The notes under the pieces were generated by a model. It did no database searches and was not told the origin of the DNA. It worked only from the letters and a program-made list of their open reading frames with translations. DNA of 64,000 nucleotides from Streptomyces pyxinicus. Lineage in GTDB: Bacteria; Actinomycetota; Actinomycetes; Streptomycetales; Streptomycetaceae. The DNA is taken from the NCBI RefSeq assembly GCF_024753135.1, contig NZ_JANUGP010000018.1, forward strand, positions 1 to 64,000, in the 5' to 3' direction. Below are positions 30,540-39,193 of this stretch, piece after piece. Each line of letters begins with the position of its first letter. Positions within the stretch are counted from its first letter, which is position 1. The position numbers were made by a program, and so were the translations under genes.

Positions 30540-31669
30540 CGGGCCGCCCTGAGGAGCCGCGTCGTATCGAGGGGCTGCTGCTGGGCCTGGCCGCGGGCGA
30601 CGCCGCCGGCTGGCCGGCCGCCCGGCACCGGGCCGCCCGTATGCCCGAGTGGACCCGCCGCCTCACCCGGGAACTGGACACCTTCGCGGAGCAGAACGCC
30701 ACCACCACCCTCCCCGTGCCGATCGCCCTGAACCAGCCCCCCGAGCCCCTCCGGCTCGGCCCCTCCGACGACGCCGAGTGGGCGGTGTTCGCGGCCGAGG
30801 CGGTGCTGCGGGCCGGCGACGACGACGTCCTCGGCGACCTCAGCCGGGACCGCCGTATGCGCGCCGCCATCGACCTCACCTGGACCGCCGTCGCCTCCGA
30901 GGTCGCCGCCGCGGCGGACCGCGCCCCCGAGATCGAGTCGGCCGTCCTCCCCCTGCGTGCCCGTATCTCCGTCCGCGCCGGCCTCGGCAACCTCGCCGCC
31001 GGCCTGCGCCCGCCCGCCACCGGCCACGACAACCCGCACTACTTCGACGACGCCGCCTGCGTCCGCGCCTGTGTCCTCGCCACCGCCCACCCCGGCGACC
31101 CGGAACGCGCGGCCGCCCTGGCGGAGTTCGACGCCCGCTACACCCAGGACGGCGACGGCGTGCACGGCGCCCGCGCGATGGGCGCGGCCCTCTCCCTCGC
31201 CCTCATCGGCGCCGGAACCGACACCTGCGTCACCGCCGCCCTCGCCGAACTGCCCGCCGACACGGAGATCGGCCGCAACACCCGCCACGCCCTGGCCCTC
31301 GCCGAGGACACCGACTCCGCCTTCGCCCTGGTCCCGCTCCTGGAACACCAGATCGTCGACCACGTCTACAGCTACGGCATCGCCGCCGCCGAGACCGTCC
31401 CCGTCGCCCTCGCGCTGGCCACCGCCGCCCGCGGCCGCCTCGCCGAGGCCGTACCCGCCGCCGCCTGCCTGTCCCGAGTCGCCGACTCCGCCCCCGCCCT
31501 CGCGGGCGCCCTCACCGGTGCCCTCGGCGGCGGCGCGGCCGTCCCCGCCGCCTGGCGGGACGCCTGCCGTCTGCTGTCCGGCTGCGCCCTGCCCTGCCTC
31601 ACCGGCACCGACCTGGTGGAACTCGCCGGACTCCTGGAAGCGGTGCGACCGGCCCGTCCAGGGGGATGA
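30536..31669 (+). CDS. ADP-ribosylglycohydrolase family protein 2, degenerate active site
   Basis: 377-residue family member. The first metal motif is altered to GDAAG (21-25) and the second to SDDAEW (77-82); the third, usually GRDxDT, reads SRVADSAPALAGAL, so the metal-binding Asp pair appears partly lost. It may be a weak or non-catalytic ADP-ribose/nucleoside-binding protein. GTG at 30536 overlaps the previous stop by four bases, with GAGGG upstream. It ends in ATGA, close to the next start. The fold assignment is solid; activity is uncertain. Confidence 0.82.
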   Translation: MTGRPEEPRRIEGLLLGLAAGDAAGWPAARHRAARMPEWTRRLTRELDTFAEQNATTTLPVPIALNQPPEPLRLGPSDDAEWAVFAAEAVLRAGDDDVLGDLSRDRRMRAAIDLTWTAVASEVAAAADRAPEIESAVLPLRARISVRAGLGNLAAGLRPPATGHDNPHYFDDAACVRACVLATAHPGDPERAAALAEFDARYTQDGDGVHGARAMGAALSLALIGAGTDTCVTAALAELPADTEIGRNTRHALALAEDTDSAFALVPLLEHQIVDHVYSYGIAAAETVPVALALATAARGRLAEAVPAAACLSRVADSAPALAGALTGALGGGAAVPAAWRDACRLLSGCALPCLTGTDLVELAGLLEAVRPARPGG

Positions 31670-31677
31670 TTCGGGGC

Positions 31678-32871
31678 ATGACGCCCAAAGAACAGGAAAA
31701 CCACAGGGAGCAGGAAAACCACGGGCCCGGCCTCGACGAGCGGATCAGCGCCGCACTCGTCGGTGCCGCCGTCGGCGACGCGCTCGGCGGCCCCGTCGAG
31801 GGCTGGTCCCCGGACCAGATCGCCGAGCGCCACGGCGGCCGGATCCACGGCATCGTCGGCCCCTGGTACGGCGACGACTGGCGCACCGCCCGCCCCATCG
31901 CGCCGTACCACAAGGGCGACGGACACGTCACCGACGACACCCTGATGACGCACGCGCTGGTCCGGGTCTACGACACCGTCCGCGACCACCTGGACGCCTA
32001 CGCGGTCGCCGAGCACCTGGTCCCGGACCTGATGACCAACCCCCGCTGGATCCCGGAGCTGGAGGCCGAGGCGCTGCCGCTGCACCGGGTCTTCCTCGCC
32101 GAGAAGTGGCTGGTGGCCCGGCTCGCCTACGGCCACGCCGACCCCCGCGAGGCGGGCACCGGCAACATCGTCAACTGCGGTGCGGCGATGTACATGGCAC
32201 CCGTCGGCCTGGTCAACGCGGCGCATCCGGCCGCCGCCTACGCCGAGGCCCTGGACATCGCGGGCGCGCACCAGTCGTCGTACGGCCGGGAGGCGGCCGG
32301 TGTCCTCGCCGCGGCCGTCGCCGCCGCCACCGCGCCCGGCGCCACCCCGGACTCGGTCGTCGCCGCCTGCCTCGCCCTGGCCAAGGACGGCACCCGTACC
32401 GCCATCGAGCAGGTCTGCGAAGTCGCCGCCCGGCACACGGACTTCGAGTCGGCGTTGGAGCCGCTGCGCGCGGCGGTCGCCCCGTACGACACGGTCGGCC
32501 CCGACTACCGCGCCCCCTCCCTGGCCGCCCGCCGCCCCTCCCGGCTGCACTCCGTCGAGGAACTCCCGGTCGCGCTCGGCATGGTGCTGGTCGCGGGCGG
32601 CGACTTCCGGCACGCGGTGCTCGGCGCGGTGAACTACGGCCGCGACTGCGACTCGATCGCCACGATGGCCGGCGCCGTCGCGGGCGCGCTCGGCTCGCCG
32701 GTGCCCGAGGAGTGGGCGAAGACGGTCGCGGAGTCCAGCCGCCTCGACCTGTGGGAGCCGGGCCGCGTTCTCACCTCGGTCACCCGGGAGGTCTTCGGCA
32801 AGGATGTCCGGCGCCGGCGCGCGCACGAGCGGGCGTTCGCCGCGCTGGGAGGCTCCCCGTGCTCCGACTGA
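31678..32871 (+). CDS. ADP-ribosylglycohydrolase family protein 3
   Basis: 397-residue family member with intact metal motifs: GDALGGPVEGW (33-43), VTDDTLM (84-90) and NYGRDCDSIA in the C-terminal third. It differs markedly from protein 1 and resembles the larger branch of the family seen in sugar or nucleoside catabolic clusters. I take ATG 31678, with GGGGG about 12 bases up; ATG 31666, which overlaps the previous stop as ATGA, is equally possible and would add four residues. Its end overlaps the next gene by 13 bases. Confidence 0.86.
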   Translation: MTPKEQENHREQENHGPGLDERISAALVGAAVGDALGGPVEGWSPDQIAERHGGRIHGIVGPWYGDDWRTARPIAPYHKGDGHVTDDTLMTHALVRVYDTVRDHLDAYAVAEHLVPDLMTNPRWIPELEAEALPLHRVFLAEKWLVARLAYGHADPREAGTGNIVNCGAAMYMAPVGLVNAAHPAAAYAEALDIAGAHQSSYGREAAGVLAAAVAAATAPGATPDSVVAACLALAKDGTRTAIEQVCEVAARHTDFESALEPLRAAVAPYDTVGPDYRAPSLAARRPSRLHSVEELPVALGMVLVAGGDFRHAVLGAVNYGRDCDSIATMAGAVAGALGSPVPEEWAKTVAESSRLDLWEPGRVLTSVTREVFGKDVRRRRAHERAFAALGGSPCSD

Positions 32872-34265
32872 CCTGGGTCCAGCCCGAGGACCTGCTCGGC
32901 CACGAGCTGCGCCAGGCGCGCCTGGACGGGCGTGAGCCCCGGGCGATCGAGCGGCGGTGGCGGGCCGCGGGCGGCCCGGACGCGCCGGAGCGGGCGGGCG
33001 CCTCCGCGCACCGCGTCTCCCGCTACCTGCGGCTGCTCGCGGACGACCTGCTGGACGAACTCGCCGACCTGCCCAGCCGATTGGCCGAGGACGAGCCGAC
33101 CGACCTCGCCGCCATCAGGGCGCTGTGCCCCGACTGGCCCGCGCCCGTGGGCGGCGAGCGCGGCGAGGGCCGGCAGCCGGCCGCGCTGGAGGCCGCCTGG
33201 CTCGGCCGGGCGGTCGGCTGCCTGCTCGGCAAACCCGTGGAGAAGCTGCCCCTGGCCGGCATCCGCGCCCTCGCGAAGGCCACCGGCAACTGGCCCCTCG
33301 CCGGGTACTTCACCGCTCGGGGCGTCCCGCCCGAACTGCTCGACCGGTACCCGTGGAACCGGCGTTCGGCCACGAACTCCCTCGCCGAGAACATCGACGG
33401 CATGCCCGAGGACGACGACCTCAACTACCCCCTGCTCAACCTCCTGTTGCTCCAGCGCCACGGCAGGTCCTTCGGCACCGCGGACGTGGCCCGGCTCTGG
33501 CTGGACGAACTTCCGCCGGGCCGTACCTTCACCGCCGAGCGCATCGCCTTCCGCAACCTGCTCTGCGGCATCGAGCCCCCGCACACCGCCCGGCACCGCA
33601 ACCCGTTCCGCGAGTGGATCGGCGCCCTGATCCGCGCCGACGTGCACGGCTGGACCAACCCCGGCGACCCCGGAGCGGCGGCCGAACAGGCCCACCGGGA
33701 CGCGGTGTTGACGCACACCGGCAACGGTGTCTACGCGGCGATGTTCACGGCCGCCGTGATCGCCGCCGCGGCCACCGGCAGCCAGGACGCGCACGCCTGT
33801 CTGCGCACCGGCCGGGCGGTCGTCCCGCCGCGCTCCCGGCTCGCGGGGGCCATCGACCACGCCCTGCGGCTGGCGGCCGGGCACGAGGACTTCGACGACG
33901 TCGTGGACGCGCTGCACGCCGCCCACGGCGCCGGCCACCACTGGGTGCACGCCGTGCCCAACACCGCGCTGACCGTCGCGGCCCTCGCCCACGCCGACGG
34001 TGACTTCACGGGCGCCGTCCGCCGTGCCGTGTCCGGCGGCTGGGACACCGACTCCAACGGCGCCACCGCCGGCTCCGTCGCCGGACTGCTCGCGGGCGAC
34101 CCGGCCGCCCTGCCCGAGCACTGGCGGGCCCCGCTGAAGAACCGGCTCGCCAGCAGCGTCGCCGACTTCGACGGCGTCGGCTTCGACTCCCTCGCCCAGC
34201 TCACCCATCAGCTCACCCACCAGCTCCCCGACCAGGTCACGCACCCGGAGGCGACCCGCCCATGA
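32859..34265 (+). CDS. ADP-ribosylglycohydrolase family protein 4, large divergent form
   Basis: 468-residue family member with an extra ~110-residue N-terminal helical region before the fold. The usual GDALG is replaced by VGCLLGKPVEKLP, while the acidic DDD in MPEDDDLNYP and the C-terminal GGWDTDSNGATAGS are kept. This pattern belongs to a separate branch of the family. GTG at 32859 has GGGAGG six bases upstream and lies inside the end of the previous gene. It ends in ATGA with the ribokinase start. Reaction unknown; loss of the first Asp suggests a different metal site or substrate. Confidence 0.83.
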   Translation: MLRLTWVQPEDLLGHELRQARLDGREPRAIERRWRAAGGPDAPERAGASAHRVSRYLRLLADDLLDELADLPSRLAEDEPTDLAAIRALCPDWPAPVGGERGEGRQPAALEAAWLGRAVGCLLGKPVEKLPLAGIRALAKATGNWPLAGYFTARGVPPELLDRYPWNRRSATNSLAENIDGMPEDDDLNYPLLNLLLLQRHGRSFGTADVARLWLDELPPGRTFTAERIAFRNLLCGIEPPHTARHRNPFREWIGALIRADVHGWTNPGDPGAAAEQAHRDAVLTHTGNGVYAAMFTAAVIAAAATGSQDAHACLRTGRAVVPPRSRLAGAIDHALRLAAGHEDFDDVVDALHAAHGAGHHWVHAVPNTALTVAALAHADGDFTGAVRRAVSGGWDTDSNGATAGSVAGLLAGDPAALPEHWRAPLKNRLASSVADFDGVGFDSLAQLTHQLTHQLPDQVTHPEATRP

Positions 34266-35155
34266 CCCATATCGCCGTCCTCGGCAGCACCAACATGGAC
34301 CTCGTCACCTATGTCGGCAGGGCCCCGCAGCGCGGCGAGACCGTGACCGGACGGGAGTTCCGCACGGTCCCCGGCGGCAAGGGCGCCAACCAGGCGATCG
34401 CCGCGGCCCGCGCCGGCGCCACCGTGTCGATGATCGGCGCGGTCGGCACCGACGCGGACGGCACGCGGCTGCGCGAGACCCTCGAACACTCCGGTGTGGA
34501 CACCGACTTCCTGCGCACGGTCGAGGGCCCCTCCGGCACCGCGCACATCGTCGTGGACGACGAGGGCGGCAACTCCATCGTCGTCGTCCCCGGCGCGAAC
34601 GGCACCGTCGACCACCTCGCCCCCGGCGACGAGGGGGTGATCGCCTCCGCCGACGCCCTGCTGCTCCAACTGGAGATCCCGCTCGACGCGGTCCTCGCGG
34701 GCGCGCAGGCCGCCCGCCGGCACGGGGTGCGTACGGTCCTCACGCCGGCGCCCGCCCAGCCGCTGCCGCCCGACCTGCTGGAGGCGACCGACCTGCTGGT
34801 GCCGAACGAGTACGAGGCGGTCACCCTCACCGGCCGCACCGACCCGCGCGAGGCCGCCGCCGCCCTGCTGGAGCTGGTCCCGGAGGTCGTCGTGACCCTG
34901 GGCGCGACCGGCTGCCTGTACGTGGCCCGGGGCGTCGAGCCACTGGTGGTGCCCGCGCCCGCGGTGACCGCCGTCGACTCCACGGGCGCCGGCGACACCT
35001 TCGCGGGGACGCTCGCGGTGGCCCTCGCCGAGGAGAAGCCGGTGCGGGAGGCGCTGTCCTGGGCGGCGGCCGCGGCGGCCATCTCGGTGCAGCGGGAAGG
35101 GGCGTCGGCGTCGATGCCGTACCGCCCGGAGATCGACGCCGGGTTCACCGCGTGA
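34262..35155 (+). CDS. rbsK: ribokinase (PfkB family)
   Basis: 297-residue sugar kinase that phosphorylates D-ribose at O5. Family signatures are present: GSTNMDLV at the start, GGKGANQAIAAARAG and the C-terminal DSTGAGDTFAGTLAVAL with the catalytic Asp. The sequence fits ribokinase better than fructokinase or adenosine kinase. The ATG at 34262 overlaps the previous stop. No rbs transporter is nearby. In this operon its ribose could come from the ADP-ribosyl/N-ribosyl hydrolases encoded just upstream, which would feed the pentose phosphate pathway; this is inference. Confidence 0.9.
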   Translation: MTHIAVLGSTNMDLVTYVGRAPQRGETVTGREFRTVPGGKGANQAIAAARAGATVSMIGAVGTDADGTRLRETLEHSGVDTDFLRTVEGPSGTAHIVVDDEGGNSIVVVPGANGTVDHLAPGDEGVIASADALLLQLEIPLDAVLAGAQAARRHGVRTVLTPAPAQPLPPDLLEATDLLVPNEYEAVTLTGRTDPREAAAALLELVPEVVVTLGATGCLYVARGVEPLVVPAPAVTAVDSTGAGDTFAGTLAVALAEEKPVREALSWAAAAAAISVQREGASASMPYRPEIDAGFTA

Positions 35156-36390
35156 GCGGCCCGGACCCGAGCCGCGTGAGCGGCCCCGACCCGACGGCTC
35201 CGGCCGCCCCCGCCCTGGACGGTCTGCGGATCCTGGACCTCGCGACCCTGTTCGCCGGCCCGCTGGCCGCCACCCTGCTCGGTGACTTCGGCGCCGAGGT
35301 GATCAAGGTGGAGCATCCCCGGCGGCCCGACCCCTCACGCGGGCACGGGCCCGCCAAGCACGGGGTCGGGCTGTGGTGGAAGGTGCTCGGCCGCAACAAG
35401 CGCACCCTCACCCTGGACCTGTCCACGCCCGGCGGCCGGGACGTCCTGCTGCGGCTCGCCGCCACGGCCGACGTGGTGATCGAGAACTTCCGCCCCGGCA
35501 CCCTGGAGAAGTGGCACCTGGGCTGGGCCGAGCTGTCCGCCGCCAACCCCCGGCTGGTGCTGGCCCGCGTCACCGCCTTCGGCCAGTACGGCCCCTACGC
35601 GCACCGGCCCGGGTTCGGCACCCTGGCCGAGGCCATGAGCGGGTTCGCCGCGATCACCGGCGAGCCGGACGCGCCGCCGACACTGCCGCCGTTCGGCCTC
35701 GCGGACTCGGTCGCGGGCCTGGCCACCGCCTGCGCGGTGCTGACGGCACTGGCCGCGCGCGAGCGCACCGGTGCCGGGCAGGTCGTCGACATGGCCATCA
35801 TCGAGCCGATCCTCGCGGTCCTCGGCCCCCAGCCCACCTGGTACGACCAGCTCGGCTACGTCCAGGAGCGCACCGGCAACCGCTCCGCGAACAACGCCCC
35901 GCGCAACACCTACCGCACGGCCGACGGCACCTGGCTCGCCGTCTCCACCTCCGCGCAGTCGGTCGCCGAGCGCGTCATGCGGCTGGTCGGCCGCCCGGAC
36001 CTGATCGAGGAGCCGTGGTTCGCCACCGGTGCCGACCGGGCGGCGCACGCCGACGTGCTGGACGAGGCGGTCGGCGCCTGGATCGCCGCCCGGCCCCGGG
36101 ACGAGGTGCTGGCGGCCTTCGAGAAGGCGGAGGCCGCGGTGGCCCCGGTGCAGGACGTCCGGGACGTGCTGGCCGACCCCCAGTACCAGGCGCTGGACAC
36201 GGTCACCACCGTCGCCGACCCGGAGCTGGGGCCGCTGCGCATGCAGAACGTGCTCTTCCGGCTCTCCGCGACCCCCGGCGCGATCCGCTGGGCGGGGCGC
36301 CGGCACGGTGCCGACACCGAGGCGGTCCTCACCGAGCTGGGCCTCGGGGCGGCCGAGATCGCCGCCCTGCGCGAGGCGGGCGCCCTGTGA
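35152..36390 (+). CDS. class III (CaiB/BaiF, formyl-CoA transferase-type) CoA-transferase
   Basis: 412-residue enzyme that moves CoA between carboxylic acids. The start LDGLRILDLATLFAGPLAA, GRNKRTLTLDL, ENFRPGTLEK and the catalytic Asp (D185 in PPFGLADSVAG) are typical. GTG at 35152 overlaps the ribokinase stop. The first 16 codons contain a 24-base near-perfect tandem duplication (GTGAGCGGCCC starts at 35152 and 35176), so a second GTG start is available eight codons in. Together with the lyase encoded next it suggests a route in which a hydroxy-dicarboxylic acid is activated to its CoA ester and cleaved. Substrates are unknown. Confidence 0.9.
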   Translation: MSGPDPSRVSGPDPTAPAAPALDGLRILDLATLFAGPLAATLLGDFGAEVIKVEHPRRPDPSRGHGPAKHGVGLWWKVLGRNKRTLTLDLSTPGGRDVLLRLAATADVVIENFRPGTLEKWHLGWAELSAANPRLVLARVTAFGQYGPYAHRPGFGTLAEAMSGFAAITGEPDAPPTLPPFGLADSVAGLATACAVLTALAARERTGAGQVVDMAIIEPILAVLGPQPTWYDQLGYVQERTGNRSANNAPRNTYRTADGTWLAVSTSAQSVAERVMRLVGRPDLIEEPWFATGADRAAHADVLDEAVGAWIAARPRDEVLAAFEKAEAAVAPVQDVRDVLADPQYQALDTVTTVADPELGPLRMQNVLFRLSATPGAIRWAGRRHGADTEAVLTELGLGAAEIAALREAGAL

Positions 36391-37199
36391 CCCGGTTCCC
36401 GCTGACCTGGCTCTACGTCCCCGGCGACCGCCCGCATGTGGTGGCCAAGGCGCTGGCGGCGGGCGCCGACGTGGTGGTGGTCGACCTGGAGGACGCGGTC
36501 GCCCCGGACCGCAAGGCGTACGCCCGCGACGCCACGGCCGACCTGCTCTCGGCCAGCCGGCCGGTTCCGGTGCACGTCCGCGTCAACGCCCTGGACGGGC
36601 CCTGGGCGGCGGCCGATCTGAGGGCCCTGGCGACCCTGCCGGGCCTGTGCGGGCTACGGCTGCCGAAGGTGACCTCGCCCGAGCAGATCCGGCGGGTCGC
36701 CGTGGCCACGCCGGTGCCGCTGTACGCACTACTGGAATCGGCGCTCGCCATCGAGCACGCGTACGCCATCGCCGGGGCGCATCCGGCGCTGCGGGGCGTC
36801 TCGCTGGGCGAGGCCGACCTCCGGGCCGACCTGGGGGTACGGGCCGACGCGGGCCTGGACTGGCCGCGCTCCCGGCTGGTCGTCGCCGCCCGCGCCGCCG
36901 GGCTCGCCCCGCCGGCGCAGTCCGTCCACCCCGACATCCGGGACCTGGACGGCCTCGCCGCGTCCTGCGCCCACGGCCGCGCCCTGGGCTTCCTGGGCCG
37001 GGCGGCGATCCACCCCCGCCAGCTCCCGGTCATCGAGCGGGCCTATCTGCCCACCCCCGCCGAACTGGAACAGGCCGAGACGGTCCTCAAGGCGGCGGCC
37101 ACCGATCCCGGCGCCCAGGCCCTGCCCGACGGCCGTTTCATCGACGCGGCGGTGGTGGCCATGGCCCACCGGACCCTGTCCCTGGTCCACCGGGAATGA
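36387..37199 (+). CDS. HpcH/HpaI aldolase / citrate lyase beta (CitE-like) family lyase
   Basis: 270-residue TIM-barrel lyase. LTWLYVPGDRP at the N terminus, VVVDLEDAV (residues 30-38), LRLPKV and SLGEADLRADLG give the conserved Arg, the metal-binding Glu/Asp and the acyl-CoA site of the CitE/malyl-CoA lyase group. Such stand-alone proteins cleave malyl-CoA, citramalyl-CoA or related hydroxyacyl-CoA esters. GTG at 36387 overlaps the CoA-transferase stop. The pairing resembles citramalate or malate activation followed by cleavage. A very strong hairpin follows, so this is the last gene of the operon. Confidence 0.88.
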   Translation: MTRFPLTWLYVPGDRPHVVAKALAAGADVVVVDLEDAVAPDRKAYARDATADLLSASRPVPVHVRVNALDGPWAAADLRALATLPGLCGLRLPKVTSPEQIRRVAVATPVPLYALLESALAIEHAYAIAGAHPALRGVSLGEADLRADLGVRADAGLDWPRSRLVVAARAAGLAPPAQSVHPDIRDLDGLAASCAHGRALGFLGRAAIHPRQLPVIERAYLPTPAELEQAETVLKAAATDPGAQALPDGRFIDAAVVAMAHRTLSLVHRE

Positions 37200-37231
37200 C
37201 GGCCGCCACCGGTCCCGTGGTGGTGCGCACG

Positions 37232-37269
37232 CGCCGAGGGCGCCCGGAATGCTCCGGGCGCCCTCGGCG
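37232..37269. terminator. strong bidirectional terminator after the ADP-ribosylglycohydrolase operon
   Basis: Perfect 16-bp arms (CGCCGAGGGCGCCCGG / reverse complement) with a six-base loop, between the convergent CitE-like gene and lgt. Confidence 0.8.
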
Positions 37270-37284
37270 TCGTACCGCCGTGGC

Positions 37285-38247
37285 TCAGCTCTTCTTCGGG
37301 GCCGGTTCGGCGGGCTCGGCCTCCGGAGTCTCCTGCTTCTCCGCGTTCTCCGGTTCCGCGGGCTTCTCGACCGTGGGCGCGGTCTCCTGGCCGGCGGGGG
37401 CCGGGTCCGTGTCGTCGGCCGGCGTCTCGGGGAGACCCCGCTCGACCACGGCCTCGCGGCCCGGCCGCTTCTTCGCGGAGATCACGATGTACGCGACGGC
37501 CAGCAGGAAGACGATCAGCGCCGTCCAGTCGTTCAGGCGCAGCCCCAGGATGTGGTGGGCGTCGTCCACCCGCATGTACTCGATCCAGCCCCGGCCCACG
37601 CAGTACGCGGCGACATAGAGCGCGAAGGCCCGGCCGTGTCCCAGCGTGAAGCGGCGGTCGGCCCAGATGACGAGCAGGGCGACGCCGACGCACCACAGGG
37701 ACTCGTAGAGGAACGTCGGGTGGTAGTACCCGGGCACCCGGCCGCCCTCGGAGGAGGTGATGTGCAGCGCCCACGGCACATGCGTCTCGCGTCCGTACAG
37801 CTCCTGGTTGAACCAGTTGCCCCAGCGGCCGATGGCCTGCGCGACCGCGATGCCCGGCGCCACCGCGTCGGCGTACGCGGGCATCGGCACGCCCCGGCGC
37901 CGCGCCCCGATCCACGCGCCCAGCGCGCCGAGCGCGATCGCGCCCCAGATCCCGAGACCGCCCTCCCACACCTTGAAGGCGTCCACCCAGTCCCGGCCCT
38001 CGCTGAAGTACAGCTCGTAGTCCGTGATCACGTGGTAGAGCCGGCCGCCGACCAGGCCGAACGGGACGGCCCAGACGGCGATGTCGGCGACCGTGCCGGA
38101 CGTGCCGCCGCGGGCGATCCAGCGCTTGTTGCCGAGCCAGACGGCGACGAAGACGCCGATGATGATGCAGAAGGCGTAGCCGCGCAGCGGGATGGGGCCG
38201 AGGTACAGCACCCCGTGCGACGGGCTGGGAATGTAGGCAAGTTCCAT
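37285..38247 (-). CDS. lgt: prolipoprotein diacylglyceryl transferase
   Basis: 320-residue membrane enzyme that attaches diacylglycerol to the lipobox Cys of prolipoproteins, the first step of lipoprotein maturation (LivK above would be a client). The signature GRWGNWFNQELYG is at residues 140-152; seven membrane segments are evident, with HG at the N terminus and RVDDAHH near the end. An acidic Pro/Glu/Ala tail of about 60 residues follows, as in other actinomycete Lgt. Located directly after the trp genes as in other Streptomyces. Confidence 0.95.
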   Translation of the reverse strand: MELAYIPSPSHGVLYLGPIPLRGYAFCIIIGVFVAVWLGNKRWIARGGTSGTVADIAVWAVPFGLVGGRLYHVITDYELYFSEGRDWVDAFKVWEGGLGIWGAIALGALGAWIGARRRGVPMPAYADAVAPGIAVAQAIGRWGNWFNQELYGRETHVPWALHITSSEGGRVPGYYHPTFLYESLWCVGVALLVIWADRRFTLGHGRAFALYVAAYCVGRGWIEYMRVDDAHHILGLRLNDWTALIVFLLAVAYIVISAKKRPGREAVVERGLPETPADDTDPAPAGQETAPTVEKPAEPENAEKQETPEAEPAEPAPKKS

Positions 38248-38257
38248 GGCAGGTCCG

Positions 38258-38288
38258 ACGCTACCGTGCCGGGCCGTGGGGACGGCAA
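38258..38288 (-). promoter_or_regulatory. possible lgt promoter
   Basis: Minus strand TTGCCG (38288-38283) and TAGCGT (38263-38258), spacing 19, ending 10 bases before the ATG. Confidence 0.35.
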
Positions 38289-38331
38289 GCGGTCCGGCAA
38301 CGGCTCCATAACGGGAGGCGAGGAGGAATCC

Positions 38332-39105
38332 TCACCCCTTGTTCGCGTCCTCCACCCTCTTCTTGAGCTTGTCCGGGGTCATCGTCTGGTCCGCGTAGAT
38401 GTTCTTGCCGTCGAAGAGGACCGTCGGCGTGCCGTTGTACCCGCCGGCGGCGAAGGCCTTGTGGGACTTGTCCACCCAGCTGTTGTGGGTGCCCTTCCGC
38501 ACGCACGAGCGGAAGGCGGGCGTGTCCAGTCCGGGGACCTTCCCGGCCAGCTCGATCAGCTTGGCGTCGCTGCCGAAGGCGTCGTCGGACTCCTTGGGCT
38601 GGTTCGCGTACAGCACGTCGTGGAAGTCGCGGAACTTCCCGGCGTCCTGGGCGCAGGCGGCGGCGTTGGCGGCGCGCAGCGAGCCGGAGCCGCCGAGATT
38701 GCCGTCGATCAGGCGGACCAGGTGGTAGTCGATTCTGAGCTTTCCGGTGTCGGCCAGTTCGTGCAGCGTCGGCCGGTACGCCGTCTCGAAGGCCTGGCAG
38801 GCCGGGCAGCGGAAGTCCTCCCAGACGGTGAGCGTCGCCTTGGCGCCGTCCTTGCCGACCGGGATGGCGAGGCCGTCCTTGCCCTGCGCCCCGGAGGGCG
38901 CGACCGCCGGGCCCGCCTTGCCGCCCTTGTCCTTGCCCGAGTTGGCGGCGACCACGCCGATCACCGCCGCGAGGCCCAGGACGCAGAGGACGCTCGCGCC
39001 CACGATCAGCGTCCGCCGCCGCTTCTCCGTGGTCTTCTGCTTCTCGCGGTCGGCCGCCAGCCGCTCCCGGGCCGTGCGCTTTCCGTCACGGTTCTTCTCG
39101 CTCAC
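38332..39105 (-). CDS. membrane-anchored DsbA-like thioredoxin-fold protein
   Basis: 257-residue protein with a basic cytoplasmic N terminus (30 residues), one membrane segment (about 32-53) and an extracellular thioredoxin-like domain of the DsbA/DsbG type. The active-site CPAC is C100-C103 (EDFRCPACQAF) and the cis-Pro loop is NGTPTVLFDG. It probably oxidises or isomerises disulphides in secreted proteins. It lies between lgt and trpA on the same strand but is separated from trpA by a terminator. Start GTG at 39105 (MSEKNRDGK). Confidence 0.88.
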   Translation of the reverse strand: MSEKNRDGKRTARERLAADREKQKTTEKRRRTLIVGASVLCVLGLAAVIGVVAANSGKDKGGKAGPAVAPSGAQGKDGLAIPVGKDGAKATLTVWEDFRCPACQAFETAYRPTLHELADTGKLRIDYHLVRLIDGNLGGSGSLRAANAAACAQDAGKFRDFHDVLYANQPKESDDAFGSDAKLIELAGKVPGLDTPAFRSCVRKGTHNSWVDKSHKAFAAGGYNGTPTVLFDGKNIYADQTMTPDKLKKRVEDANKG

Positions 39106-39118
39106 ACCCCCAGAACGA

Positions 39119-39147
39119 ACCGGGGAGGCGCAGCGCGCCTCCCCGGT
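39119..39147 (-). terminator. terminator of the trpCMBA genes
   Basis: ACCGGGGAGGCG / CGCCTCCCCGGT, perfect 12-bp stem with a 5-base loop, between the trpA stop and the DsbA-like gene. Confidence 0.75.
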
Positions 39148-39193
39148 CCCAGGTCCACCCGTTCGAGTGACCGAATGTTCCAGGTTGCCGCCG

